DNA of 41,131 bases from Flammeovirgaceae bacterium (GTDB lineage Bacteria > Bacteroidota > Bacteroidia > Cytophagales > Cyclobacteriaceae). The notes below the pieces were generated by a model. It did no database searches and was not told the origin of the DNA. It was given only the letters and a program-made list of their open reading frames with translations. The position numbers and the translations under genes are program-made. Within the stretch, counting starts at the first letter, position 1. Each line of letters opens with the position of its first letter. Shown here in pieces: positions 1-7,810 of this stretch. The stretch covers positions 1 through 41,131 of the forward strand of contig JAJTGQ010000001.1 in assembly GCA_021299455.1 (NCBI GenBank). The letters are read 5' to 3'.

Positions 1-916
1 ATGGGATACCTTCACACGATGTTTTGGGGAAAGTTTTTGCGTTGATCGATCCCGTTGAGTTCAACAGATGTTTTATGCTTTGGATCAATTCCTTGTCCAA
101 ACTAACGGATGGGGAAGTGGTTGCCATAGATGGAAAGACGCTTTGCGGATCAGCTTCCCAAGGCCGAACAGCTTTTCACCTGGTCTCTGCTTATGCCACC
201 CAAAACAGGCTTTGCCTGGGCCAACAATGTGTGAAGGAAAAGAGTAATGAGATCACCGCCATCCCTGTCCTATTGGACATGCTTGCCATTGAAAGCTGTG
301 TGGTCACTGTGGATGCAATGGGCTGCCAACAGGATATTGCCCAGAAAATCCTGGACAAGAAGGCCGATTATATTTTGATGGTGAAGGACAACCAGAAAAG
401 TTTGAAACAACAGATCGAGAAAGTGTTCACCCTTGAAAGACCTTCTCATTCCCATTGGCAGACAGATATGGGACATGGACGTGTAGAAAAAAGGGGATGT
501 GATGTGATCCGTGAGTTTAGGTTTTTAGATGACCGTTCGCATTGGCCTGGGCTTCAAAGTATCGTGCGGATAAGATCAGAACGGGCAGAAAAGAAAACCG
601 GAAAGATCACGCAGGAGGCCCGCTATTATATTTCTTCTTTGCGTGGGGATGCCCAGCAGTTCAATGCCAAGATCAGGCAACATTGGGCAATCGAAAACAA
701 CCTGCACTGGTCATTGGATGTGCTCTTCAACGAAGATGCCCTGCTGATGAAATCCGGAAACTCGGCTGTCAATTTCTCGATTGTCAACAAGATGGCCTTG
801 GCTTTGTTGGACAAAGAGAAATCCACCAAAATGTCCAAACGATCAAAACGGTTGACCGCTGCATTGGATGATGATTACAGAAGTTTGGTGCTAAAATGTT
901 AAAAGCGATTTCCCTG
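1..916 (+). mobile_element. ISAs1-family insertion sequence, right part (left part outside window)
   Basis: The stretch carries the transposase frame and ends 14 bases after its stop codon with GCGATTTCCCTG. Read inward from the right end this is CAGGGAAATCGC, and a CAGGG-type terminus is usual for ISAs1-family elements. The right boundary at 916 is therefore an inference from family knowledge. The left inverted repeat and the target duplication cannot be checked because they lie outside the window. If the usual short direct repeat was made, its right copy would start at 917 (AGGATACA). The element ends about 60 bases before the gldB start codon. Confidence 0.7.
3..902 (+). CDS. ISAs1-family transposase, N-terminus cut by window edge
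   Basis: This is a DDE transposase of the ISAs1 family. The frame is open from base 3 and begins GIPSHDVLGKVFALID, matching the conserved GIPSHDT-F motif that lies some distance inside family members. The true start is thus outside the window, with roughly 70 to 80 residues missing. Visible family motifs are VAIDGKT (first catalytic Asp), VDAMGCQ (second), YILMVKDNQ, HGRVEKR, RYYISSL and the C-terminal HWAIENNLHWSLDV followed by F-ED. No frameshift or stop interrupts the visible part, so the enzyme may be active. An internal ATG at 24 is not the start, because conserved sequence lies before it. Confidence 0.93.
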   Translation, partial: GIPSHDVLGKVFALIDPVEFNRCFMLWINSLSKLTDGEVVAIDGKTLCGSASQGRTAFHLVSAYATQNRLCLGQQCVKEKSNEITAIPVLLDMLAIESCVVTVDAMGCQQDIAQKILDKKADYILMVKDNQKSLKQQIEKVFTLERPSHSHWQTDMGHGRVEKRGCDVIREFRFLDDRSHWPGLQSIVRIRSERAEKKTGKITQEARYYISSLRGDAQQFNAKIRQHWAIENNLHWSLDVLFNEDALLMKSGNSAVNFSIVNKMALALLDKEKSTKMSKRSKRLTAALDDDYRSLVLKC

Positions 917-976
917 AGGATACAGTTCGTTTACAATTATGTAAAATTCTGAGCATCTTCGCAGCAGATATTTTCT

Positions 977-1987
977 ATGAAAAAAACCGTTTGTTTACTT
1001 TTTGTGATTTTGATTTTTTTGGCTGCCTGCGAATCCGATAATGAGGAAAAGTGCGCGTTTCAGCCTGAAACATCTTCCATTGATATCCAACTTGATTTTA
1101 GATCGATGGAGGATTCTATTCCCACCATTAAAACCAAACAACAATTGGTTGATTTTTTTACACGACATCCTGCTATGCGCGATGTGTTTTTTCATCATCA
1201 GGACTACCCCGATGACTCTATTTTTATCAACGAACTCTATCATCGCTTTTCGAGCCCATCATTTGATACGTTGTTGATGGAGACGAAAAAAGTATTTGGA
1301 GACGGATCGGCCTTGAAGCAAGAGTTTACCAAAGCATTTACAAACTTGAGGTACTATTACCCGACAACCTTCAAAGTCCCACGAATCGAAACGGTCATTA
1401 CCGGTTTAGAAACGGACTTGTTTGTGAGCGACACATTGATCATCGTTGGACTCGATCATTTTTTGGGCAGAAGTGCTAAGTATAAACTCAATATGTATGA
1501 GTATATGGCGCGCAGGTATACCAAGGAGTTTGTGGTGCCTTCGGCCATGTTATTGTACGGTATTGATAGCCGGATCAATCGTATTAACCCGGAGGATAAA
1601 ACGGTGTTGGCTGACATGATTGCCTATGGAAAGGCCTACTATTTTGCAAAACAAATGTTGCCTTGTGTGCCTGATAGTGTTTTCATTGGATACACGTCCA
1701 AAGAGATATCAGGCGCGCGTGAAAACCAAGATTTGATATGGAGACACTTGGTTGAAAAAGAAGTATTCTTCAATACGTCAAAACTTGTAAAGCAAAAATA
1801 CCTGGATGAAAGGCCCACGACCGTTGAAATTGGCGACCAGTGTCCGGGGCGAATTGGTGTTTGGATTGGCTGGCAAATCTTCAACAAATTTGCCGCGCAA
1901 AACTCAAAAGGAAACGACTTGCCTAAATTGATGAGAAACAACAATCCGGAACGAATTCTAAAGGATTCAAAATTTCGACCTAATTAA
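977..1987 (+). CDS. gldB: Gliding motility lipoprotein GldB
   Basis: 336 residues. The N-terminus MKKTVCLLFVILIFLAAC is a lipoprotein signal with the lipobox LAAC (Cys18), so the protein should be lipid-anchored in the envelope. The body carries GldB-type features: a DHFLGRSAKY segment, a YTKEFVVP segment, ADMIAYGKAYYFAK, ENQDLIW--LVEKEVFF and, near the C-terminus, CPGRIGVWIGWQI. GldB is needed for gliding in Flavobacterium johnsoniae, but homologues also occur in non-gliding Bacteroidota, so motility cannot be concluded from it alone. In many relatives gldC is adjacent; here feoA follows about 90 bases downstream and an insertion sequence ends about 60 bases upstream. Little room is left for a native promoter, so transcription may depend on the inserted element. 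Confidence 0.9.
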   Translation: MKKTVCLLFVILIFLAACESDNEEKCAFQPETSSIDIQLDFRSMEDSIPTIKTKQQLVDFFTRHPAMRDVFFHHQDYPDDSIFINELYHRFSSPSFDTLLMETKKVFGDGSALKQEFTKAFTNLRYYYPTTFKVPRIETVITGLETDLFVSDTLIIVGLDHFLGRSAKYKLNMYEYMARRYTKEFVVPSAMLLYGIDSRINRINPEDKTVLADMIAYGKAYYFAKQMLPCVPDSVFIGYTSKEISGARENQDLIWRHLVEKEVFFNTSKLVKQKYLDERPTTVEIGDQCPGRIGVWIGWQIFNKFAAQNSKGNDLPKLMRNNNPERILKDSKFRPN

Positions 1988-2044
1988 TCCATTCCAACCC
2001 TCTAGAAACTGTTTGCAATCATTGTTTTGCATTTTTTGGCCATC

Positions 2045-2074
2045 TATATTCGCACAGTTTAAAATCAGTCTAAA
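2045..2074 (+). promoter_or_regulatory. Candidate feoAB promoter and operator dyad
   Basis: TATATTCG at 2045-2052 resembles the Bacteroidota -7 box TAnnTTTG with one mismatch. An ATTG 20 bases upstream could serve as a weak -33 element. At 2058-2074 lies TTTAAAATCAGTCTAAA, a 17-base dyad in which 6 of 8 position pairs are complementary and whose ends are TTTA/TAAA. It sits over the expected transcription start, six bases before the feoA ATG, where a repressor would block transcription. A DtxR/MntR-type iron or manganese repressor is a reasonable guess; no Fur-like box is visible. Confidence 0.35.
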
Positions 2075-2079
2075 TAACA

Positions 2080-2304
2080 ATGGCAAAAAATGTGGCGGAA
2101 ATGTTACCCGGAGAAACGGCCATTATCGCTGGTTTTGCTGACGAGCAGATAGGTCTCAAACTGTTAGAGTTGGGGTTATTGCCAGGAACAGCCATCCGTT
2201 TTAATTTTACTGCGCCTTTTGGCGATCCTGTTTGTGTTAGCGTTTCTGACGTTGATTTGTCGTTGCGCATTGATGAGGCCTCTACCATTTCTGTTATCAA
2301 TTAA
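2080..2304 (+). CDS. feoA: Ferrous iron transport protein A
   Basis: 74 residues, the usual size of a stand-alone FeoA, with an SH3-like fold. The signature is visible: MLPGETAIIAGF followed by LKLLELGLLPGTAIRF and a basic/hydrophobic strand end. FeoA is a small cytoplasmic partner thought to modulate FeoB activity. The stop codon TAA overlaps the feoB ATG by one base (TAATG), so the two genes are translationally coupled. In many Bacteroidota FeoA and FeoB are fused; here they are separate. Confidence 0.93.
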   Translation: MAKNVAEMLPGETAIIAGFADEQIGLKLLELGLLPGTAIRFNFTAPFGDPVCVSVSDVDLSLRIDEASTISVIN

Positions 2305-4415
2305 TGGAAAACGGCCGCATTCGAATTGCATTAACCGGTAAGCCCAATGCAGGGAAGTCATCTCTTTTCAATCACCTTACCGGGCTCAACCAAAAAATCG
2401 GAAATTTTCCGGGTGTGACTGTTGATAAACGAATGGGCTATTGCCAATTGGACAGTAACACTCAGGCAGAAATTGTTGACCTACCCGGAATCTACAGCCT
2501 CTACCCGCGTACGCTCGATGAAAAGATAGTTACTGAGATTTTCTCTGACCAAAAAAGTGAGCTCTACCCGGATAAGGTAGTGTTGATTGCGGATGCAACC
2601 AACCTCAAGAATTGTATGTTGCTGCTTACGCAATTGATCGATTTGCGGATTCCCACAGTGGTTGCCCTGAACATGATGGATCTGGCTGCCAAATCTGGAT
2701 TAAGTATAGATGTAAAACGCCTTTCATCGTTGTTAGACCTACCTGTTGTAATGATTAATGCCCGAAAGGGTCATGGCATTTACGAACTAAAGAGACTTTT
2801 AGCTGAGCCGCTTTCAGCCTCCAGAAAATCAGTTTTTCAAATTGAGGACGAGATCAAGCCGGTTATTGCAATCATTAGAAATCATTTCACCCTAGCTACT
2901 GATTACGAAGCGTATCACTTTCTACAGCAAACTGACAATTTGATTTTTCTTACTCAAGAGCAACGCGCATTTGTTAAAGCGGTTGCTAAGGAGCATCAGT
3001 TCTTTCCACACAAATATCAAGGTGCAGAAACGGTGATGCGGTATGGGTTTATCCAAGAGCTTTTGAATAAAGCGATTGTCAAACCATCGCATCGCGATTG
3101 GAAAAGAGTCTCACATGGAATCGATCGCGTGCTCACGCACAAAGTGGGCGGCTATCTTATTTTTTTCGGGGTTCTATTTCTAATTTTTCAAGCGATTTTT
3201 GCGTGGGCCCAAATACCCATGGATTTTATTGATTCGTCATTTGCGCGGCTCAGCAATATTTTGTCGAGTGAACTACCCGAGGGGCCCTTTTTTGAATTGA
3301 TTTCGCAGGGCATTGTTCCCGGCATTGGTGGGATTGTCATCTTTATTCCTCAGATCGCCATCCTCTTTGCCTGTATCGCCATACTGGAGGAGAGTGGGTA
3401 TATGGCACGTGTGGTTTTCTTGATGGATAAGGCCATGCGCAAGTTCGGGTTGAACGGGAAAAGTGTGGTGCCTTTAATGTCGGGATGGGCTTGTGCCATA
3501 CCGGCTATCATGGCCACAAGAACCATCGACAATTGGAAAGAGCGACTCATCACTATTTTTGTAACTCCTTTTATGAGTTGTTCCGCTCGTCTTCCTGTAT
3601 TCACAATATTGGTGGCGCTTATCATTCCTGATGTGAAGCTGTTTGGATTTTTTAATTACCAGGGCTTAGTGCTAATGGGTCTTTATTTATTGGGTTTTTT
3701 CGCTGCCATCTTCTCGGCCTGGGCGATGAAGTTCATTATTAAGACAACGGAACGGAGTTTTTTAATGATGGAATTGCCCACCTATCGAATGCCACGGTGG
3801 CCTAACGTAGGTTATACAATTATAGAGAAAACAAAGACTTTTGTCTTCGAGGCCGGGAGAGTTATCCTGGCAATATCCATTATTCTCTGGGTACTCAAAA
3901 GCTATGGGCCGCCCGATGAAATGAATGATGCAAAAAGAGTAGTGAAAGCTGAATCTAGTTCGCTTCAACTTTCGGAGGCAGAAATTGAGAATCGCGTTGC
4001 CGCTTACAAGCTAGAACACTCGTATGCAGGCAAGTTGGGGAAAGGCATTGAGCCATTGATCCGACCATTGGGATTTGATTGGAAAATAGGCATTGCCCTA
4101 GTTTCCTCTTTTGCAGCACGCGAAGTTTTTGTGGGCACGATTGCTGCAATTTACAGCATTAGTAGCACTGAAGATCAGCCCACCATTAAGCAGCGTCTCC
4201 GTTCAGAAATTAACCCAGAAACGGGTGGCCCGCGCTACACTCCCGCAGTTGGAATGTCCCTACTTATCTTTTATACATTTGCCATGCAGTGCATGAGTAC
4301 GCTGGCTATCGTTAAGCGTGAGACCAAGGGCTGGAAATGGCCACTTATTCAACTGGCTTATATGACTGGTCTGGCCTATCTCTCCGCCTTCATTGTTTAT
4401 CAGGTAATGTCCTGA
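2304..4415 (+). CDS. feoB: Ferrous iron transporter FeoB
   Basis: 703 residues, a GTPase-linked inner membrane Fe(II) transporter. The N-terminal G domain has the P-loop GKPNAGKSS (residues 12-20), the switch I region NFPGVTVDK, the G3 motif DLPG (59-62) and the G4 motif NMMD. From about residue 280 it becomes a polytopic membrane protein with both FeoB gate repeats. The first contains ESGYMARVVFLMD, GWACAIPAIMATRTI and TPFMSCSARLPVF; the second contains SSFAAREVFVGT. The Cys in CAIPAIMA, on the proposed Fe(II) path, is present. Length and order are normal for the family. It forms an operon with feoA. A charged linker around residues 540-570 separates the membrane bundles. Confidence 0.97.
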   Translation: MENGRIRIALTGKPNAGKSSLFNHLTGLNQKIGNFPGVTVDKRMGYCQLDSNTQAEIVDLPGIYSLYPRTLDEKIVTEIFSDQKSELYPDKVVLIADATNLKNCMLLLTQLIDLRIPTVVALNMMDLAAKSGLSIDVKRLSSLLDLPVVMINARKGHGIYELKRLLAEPLSASRKSVFQIEDEIKPVIAIIRNHFTLATDYEAYHFLQQTDNLIFLTQEQRAFVKAVAKEHQFFPHKYQGAETVMRYGFIQELLNKAIVKPSHRDWKRVSHGIDRVLTHKVGGYLIFFGVLFLIFQAIFAWAQIPMDFIDSSFARLSNILSSELPEGPFFELISQGIVPGIGGIVIFIPQIAILFACIAILEESGYMARVVFLMDKAMRKFGLNGKSVVPLMSGWACAIPAIMATRTIDNWKERLITIFVTPFMSCSARLPVFTILVALIIPDVKLFGFFNYQGLVLMGLYLLGFFAAIFSAWAMKFIIKTTERSFLMMELPTYRMPRWPNVGYTIIEKTKTFVFEAGRVILAISIILWVLKSYGPPDEMNDAKRVVKAESSSLQLSEAEIENRVAAYKLEHSYAGKLGKGIEPLIRPLGFDWKIGIALVSSFAAREVFVGTIAAIYSISSTEDQPTIKQRLRSEINPETGGPRYTPAVGMSLLIFYTFAMQCMSTLAIVKRETKGWKWPLIQLAYMTGLAYLSAFIVYQVMS

Positions 4416-4473
4416 TCAAAATAGAATATTTTCTTTTTGTTCTTTATCCTATATTTCCGACACAAATAAATCT

Positions 4474-4848
4474 ATGGATTCACAAAGAGACTATCACCTG
4501 GGACTTCTTTATCTAGTCCATTTGCTAATTGGAATAGACGGAATGGTCGATGAACATGAGCAGAAGCAGTTACTTAAAATTCGGGACGCGGAGGGAGTCG
4601 CTGTTGATGTGTTTGAAGAATTTGAGAATCAGGTGAGCCAACTGAAAAATCGTGATATCTACCAGTTGGGGATAGAATATATCAACAAATGTTCTGATGA
4701 AAAAAAACTTGATGCTTTTGTTCATTTGTATAAAATGTCAGAAGCGGATGGCACCTTTCACGTAAAGGAAGTAAGGCTTTTATTATACTCCATTAAGCAG
4801 GCCTCAATAGAGTTTAGTGACGTTATTGCGCGCGCAGCAAAATCATAG
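4474..4848 (+). CDS. TerB-like domain protein
   Basis: 124 residues, mainly helical and predicted cytoplasmic. Two pseudo-repeated acidic segments, IGIDGMVDEHEQKQL near the N-terminus and SEADGTFHVKEVRLL near the C-terminus, have the D-G-(x)3-E spacing seen in TerB/TerB-like tellurite-resistance domains, where they are thought to bind metal. No ter operon partner (TerC, TerD, TerZ) is nearby, so tellurite resistance should not be inferred. The gene starts about 60 bases after feoB and ends 43 bases before the next gene, so it may be cotranscribed with either. A general regulatory or stress role is possible but not shown. Confidence 0.7.
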   Translation: MDSQRDYHLGLLYLVHLLIGIDGMVDEHEQKQLLKIRDAEGVAVDVFEEFENQVSQLKNRDIYQLGIEYINKCSDEKKLDAFVHLYKMSEADGTFHVKEVRLLLYSIKQASIEFSDVIARAAKS

Positions 4849-4891
4849 CGCACGGTTTTCTTAAAAGCGTTAGGCAATTTTCCCGAGGCTG

Positions 4892-6796
4892 ATGAAGCTA
4901 CACAAATTTCTTTTTGGTTTATCTATTGCACTGGTTCCTGCAGGATGTAGCACCCCTACAAACAAATTCTCAGACTCTACGATTGCAGCTATCGCAGATT
5001 TTCAAGACCATCGGCAAACAGATAGTTTAGTTCGTCAGTTGCTTAATACAAATTCCATTTATCGGATCGAAGCGGCCAAGGCATTGGCGTCCATTCAGGA
5101 TTCTACGGCCTCTCTGCAACTGGGAACCATGTTGCTGGAGGATCCAATTAAACAAGCCAGGATGGCGGCAGCGTTTGCTCTAGGGCAAACAAGTGGCACG
5201 GCTTCGGTAAATGCACTCATTCCTGCGATGGAAGATATCAACTCAGAAGTAGTCGCAGAGGTATTGGAAGCCATTGGCAAAACGATTCAGCCAACAGATT
5301 TACCACTGCTAAATAAGTTTAAGCCAAAAGACTCCATCCAGCAGGCGGGTCAAGCATGGGGATTTTATTGGGTGGGTTTGCGTGGCATAGCGGATGATAA
5401 AATAGTTTCCAAGCAACTGGAATTTTTAAAACAGAACTATTCAACACAAATCCGTCTGGCAGCAGCTCATTTTTTCAATCGAGGAACAAAATTTACTATT
5501 GGCACTGGCGATGAACTAATTGCTGCGGCAACAAATGATCCGTCCGCTTATGTGCGAATGGCTGCGTCCGCTGGGTTGCGTAAATTAGATTCTACGAAAG
5601 TTATCCCTGTGCTGCTTTCCATTTTAAAAAACGAGGCAGACTATCGCGTTCGAGTTAGTGCAGCTAGATCATTAACCAACTGGTCCAACAGTCAAACGCT
5701 TGAGGGAATAATTCGGGCTTTAAGAGATAGTAGCGAACACGTTGGCATAGCTGCTGCAGAATCAATAAAGCCGATACCTACATTTGGACCTGCGTTGCAG
5801 GAGGTCGCGGAGTCAACCAAAAGCAACCGAATTAAAACGAACCTTTACAAAACACTACTCAAAATTCAGCCTGATAGTGTGCTCGTAAAGAGAATAATTG
5901 CTTCCTACCAAGCTTCAACGAATGATTATGAAAGGGCTGCCCTAATTGGTGCTTTAGCAAATAGTCCGGCATCCTACCAGTTCATTGCGGACGAGTTTCT
6001 GCGAGCAACTTCCTTGGTCGTTAAAACAAATGCAGCACAGACATTGGTGATGGTTAGTAAGAACGGAAATTTTGACCAGAAGTCGAAGGCAACCCTTCTT
6101 GCCATTTATAGAGAAGCCATATTGGGAGGAGACCCGGGAGTAATTGCAATTATTACCGCTGCTTTAGTCGACCCAACATCGGATTACAAGAACATGGGTG
6201 TTGATTTTGGCTTTTTAAAGGAGGCAAAAAACAAATTAATGTTGCCCAAAGATATTGAAGCACTTCAGCCCCTCGAGGAGGCCATTGCTTATTTTGAAGG
6301 CAAGGAGAAACCCAAAGCTCCGCAAAATCAGTTTAATCATCCTATTGATTGGAAGTTAGTGAAAACGATTAAAAAAAATCAGCGTGTAAAAATAGAAACA
6401 ACCAAAGGAGCTATTGTACTTGCACTATTGGTGGAGGAGGCCCCCGGCTCGGTTGCCAATTTTGTTGAATTAGTTTCAAAAAAATATTTTAACGATAAAT
6501 TTTTTCATCGCGTGGTACCCAATTTTGTTATCCAAACTGGTTGCAATCGCGGAGATGGATTTGGCAGTGAGGACTATTCCATGCGATCTGAGTTTTCTAC
6601 CAGACGATACAAAGAGGGTTCCGTAGGTATGGCGTCTGCCGGCAAAGACACGGAAGGGACACAATGGTTCATCACACATTCGCCAACACCTCACCTAAAT
6701 GGACGCTACACCATCTTTGCTGAAGTGGTGGCGGGTATGGAAGTTGTTCATGCCATTCAAGTGGGAGATCAGATAAAAACAATTTCCTTGCTATAG
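4892..6796 (+). CDS. HEAT-repeat lipoprotein with C-terminal cyclophilin domain
   Basis: 634 residues. MKLHKFLFGLSIALVPAGC is a lipoprotein signal with Cys19. Residues about 35-450 are helical repeats of HEAT type, rich in patterns such as RIEAAKALASI, QARMAAAFALG, YVRMAASAGLR and RVRVSAARSL. Residues about 495-634 form a cyclophilin-type peptidyl-prolyl isomerase. The strand IETTKGAIVLALL is followed by FFHRVVPNFVIQTG, which keeps the catalytic Arg and the FxxQ pair, then GMASAGKDTEGTQWFITHSP and HLNGRYTIFAEV. The layout suggests an envelope chaperone in which the HEAT solenoid holds client proteins and the isomerase acts on them. It starts with ATG at 4892 and sits in a same-strand run from feoA. 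Confidence 0.88.
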   Translation: MKLHKFLFGLSIALVPAGCSTPTNKFSDSTIAAIADFQDHRQTDSLVRQLLNTNSIYRIEAAKALASIQDSTASLQLGTMLLEDPIKQARMAAAFALGQTSGTASVNALIPAMEDINSEVVAEVLEAIGKTIQPTDLPLLNKFKPKDSIQQAGQAWGFYWVGLRGIADDKIVSKQLEFLKQNYSTQIRLAAAHFFNRGTKFTIGTGDELIAAATNDPSAYVRMAASAGLRKLDSTKVIPVLLSILKNEADYRVRVSAARSLTNWSNSQTLEGIIRALRDSSEHVGIAAAESIKPIPTFGPALQEVAESTKSNRIKTNLYKTLLKIQPDSVLVKRIIASYQASTNDYERAALIGALANSPASYQFIADEFLRATSLVVKTNAAQTLVMVSKNGNFDQKSKATLLAIYREAILGGDPGVIAIITAALVDPTSDYKNMGVDFGFLKEAKNKLMLPKDIEALQPLEEAIAYFEGKEKPKAPQNQFNHPIDWKLVKTIKKNQRVKIETTKGAIVLALLVEEAPGSVANFVELVSKKYFNDKFFHRVVPNFVIQTGCNRGDGFGSEDYSMRSEFSTRRYKEGSVGMASAGKDTEGTQWFITHSPTPHLNGRYTIFAEVVAGMEVVHAIQVGDQIKTISLL

Positions 6797-6824
6797 CGGC
6801 ACATCATGCAACGCTTAACATTTA

Positions 6825-6893
6825 GCCACGAATGCACGAATAAACACGAATTGAATCAATTTGGAATTCGTGCAATTTCGTGTTATTCGTGGC
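6825..6893. repeat. CACGAAT-type inverted repeat (69 bases)
   Basis: Both arms begin GCCACGAAT at their outer ends (6825-6833 and the complement of 6885-6893) and each contains three CACGAA units. With two or three one-base gaps the arms pair over about 30 bases around a short loop. Similar gene-flanking CACGAAT palindromes are, to my knowledge, common in Bacteroidota genomes. The element lies between the cyclophilin gene and the next lipoprotein gene. It could act as a structured leader, a terminator without a T run, or a mobile palindrome. Confidence 0.75.
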
Positions 6894-6934
6894 AAGATGA
6901 ATTGTGTCGCGAAAAAGCATTTATCATTCAAAGC

Positions 6935-7810
6935 ATGTTTCGTTTTAAAATCTGTTTTGCGCTAATCCCGCTTATTTTCTTTTCTAACTGCAGCAAAGGA
7001 AAAAAAAGTGATTCTACGTTGTTTGAAAAAGGTGTACCAGTCGGACAAGTAGACGATCGACTACACGAGGCTTCAGGTTTGGTGGAAAGCATTGCTAACC
7101 CAAAACACCTATGGACGCTGAATGATAGTGGCAATCCCGCAGAAGTATTTCTGATAGACCAAACAGCCAAAATAAAATTGGTTTGTAAACTGGCAGGAAT
7201 TGACAATAGGGATTTCGAAGATATTGCCATCGGTGCAGGCTCCGATTCATCCAAGAATTATGTTTATGTCGCTGACATTGGTGATAACCTAACGCGATAC
7301 AAAGTCAAGCTTATTTACCGATTTGAAGAGCCTACTATTGGCGTGGAAAAGGAAGTTGTTATTTCTGCCTTTGATACGCTGCAGATTACACTCCCGGATG
7401 GTGTGCGAGATTCGGAGACGTTGATGATTGAACCAGTCACAAAAGACTTGTACCTAATCTCAAAATTAGAAGACTCCGTTCGAGTGTATCACACGCCATA
7501 TCCTTTCAAGAAGGGAATCATCATCCCTGAGTTTGTAGCTACTATTCCCTATTTCAAAATTGTAGCAGGCAGCTTTTCAACAACAGGTGACGAAGTTCTC
7601 CTTAAAGACTATGAGAATGTTTTTTATTGGAACAACACTGCTCATGTTGCCCCGGCCAAATTATTTCGGCAAAAGCCTTCTATACTTCCGTACGTACGTG
7701 AAAGGCAGGGAGAGTCCATCGCGTGGGCACGCGATGGTTCGGGATACTATACCCTAAGTGAGAAAGTTGATGGTGTAGAAGGAAAGCTTTTATTTTACAA
7801 GCGCAGATAA
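6935..7810 (+). CDS. Lipoprotein, probable beta-propeller, function unknown
   Basis: 291 residues from the ATG at 6935. The frame is open from 6806, but the extra 43 residues are a translation of the upstream inverted repeat, while MFRFKICFALIPLIFFSNC starts cleanly as a lipoprotein signal with Cys19. The body shows blade-like strands, including LWTLNDSGNPAEVFLID, DFEDIAIG and YVYVADIGDN. This pattern resembles propellers of the SdiA-regulated or phytase-like type, but I cannot place it in a named family with certainty. It should be anchored to a membrane and face the periplasm or the cell exterior. It ends directly next to the convergent polyprenyl synthase gene. Confidence 0.75.
   Translation: MFRFKICFALIPLIFFSNCSKGKKSDSTLFEKGVPVGQVDDRLHEASGLVESIANPKHLWTLNDSGNPAEVFLIDQTAKIKLVCKLAGIDNRDFEDIAIGAGSDSSKNYVYVADIGDNLTRYKVKLIYRFEEPTIGVEKEVVISAFDTLQITLPDGVRDSETLMIEPVTKDLYLISKLEDSVRVYHTPYPFKKGIIIPEFVATIPYFKIVAGSFSTTGDEVLLKDYENVFYWNNTAHVAPAKLFRQKPSILPYVRERQGESIAWARDGSGYYTLSEKVDGVEGKLLFYKRR

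Noticed and set aside
4474-4848. Tellurite resistance locus
   Set aside because: Only one TerB-like domain is present and no other ter gene lies nearby.
6806-6934. N-terminal extension of the lipoprotein ending at 7810
   Set aside because: It is the translation of the CACGAAT inverted repeat; the lipoprotein signal begins at 6935.
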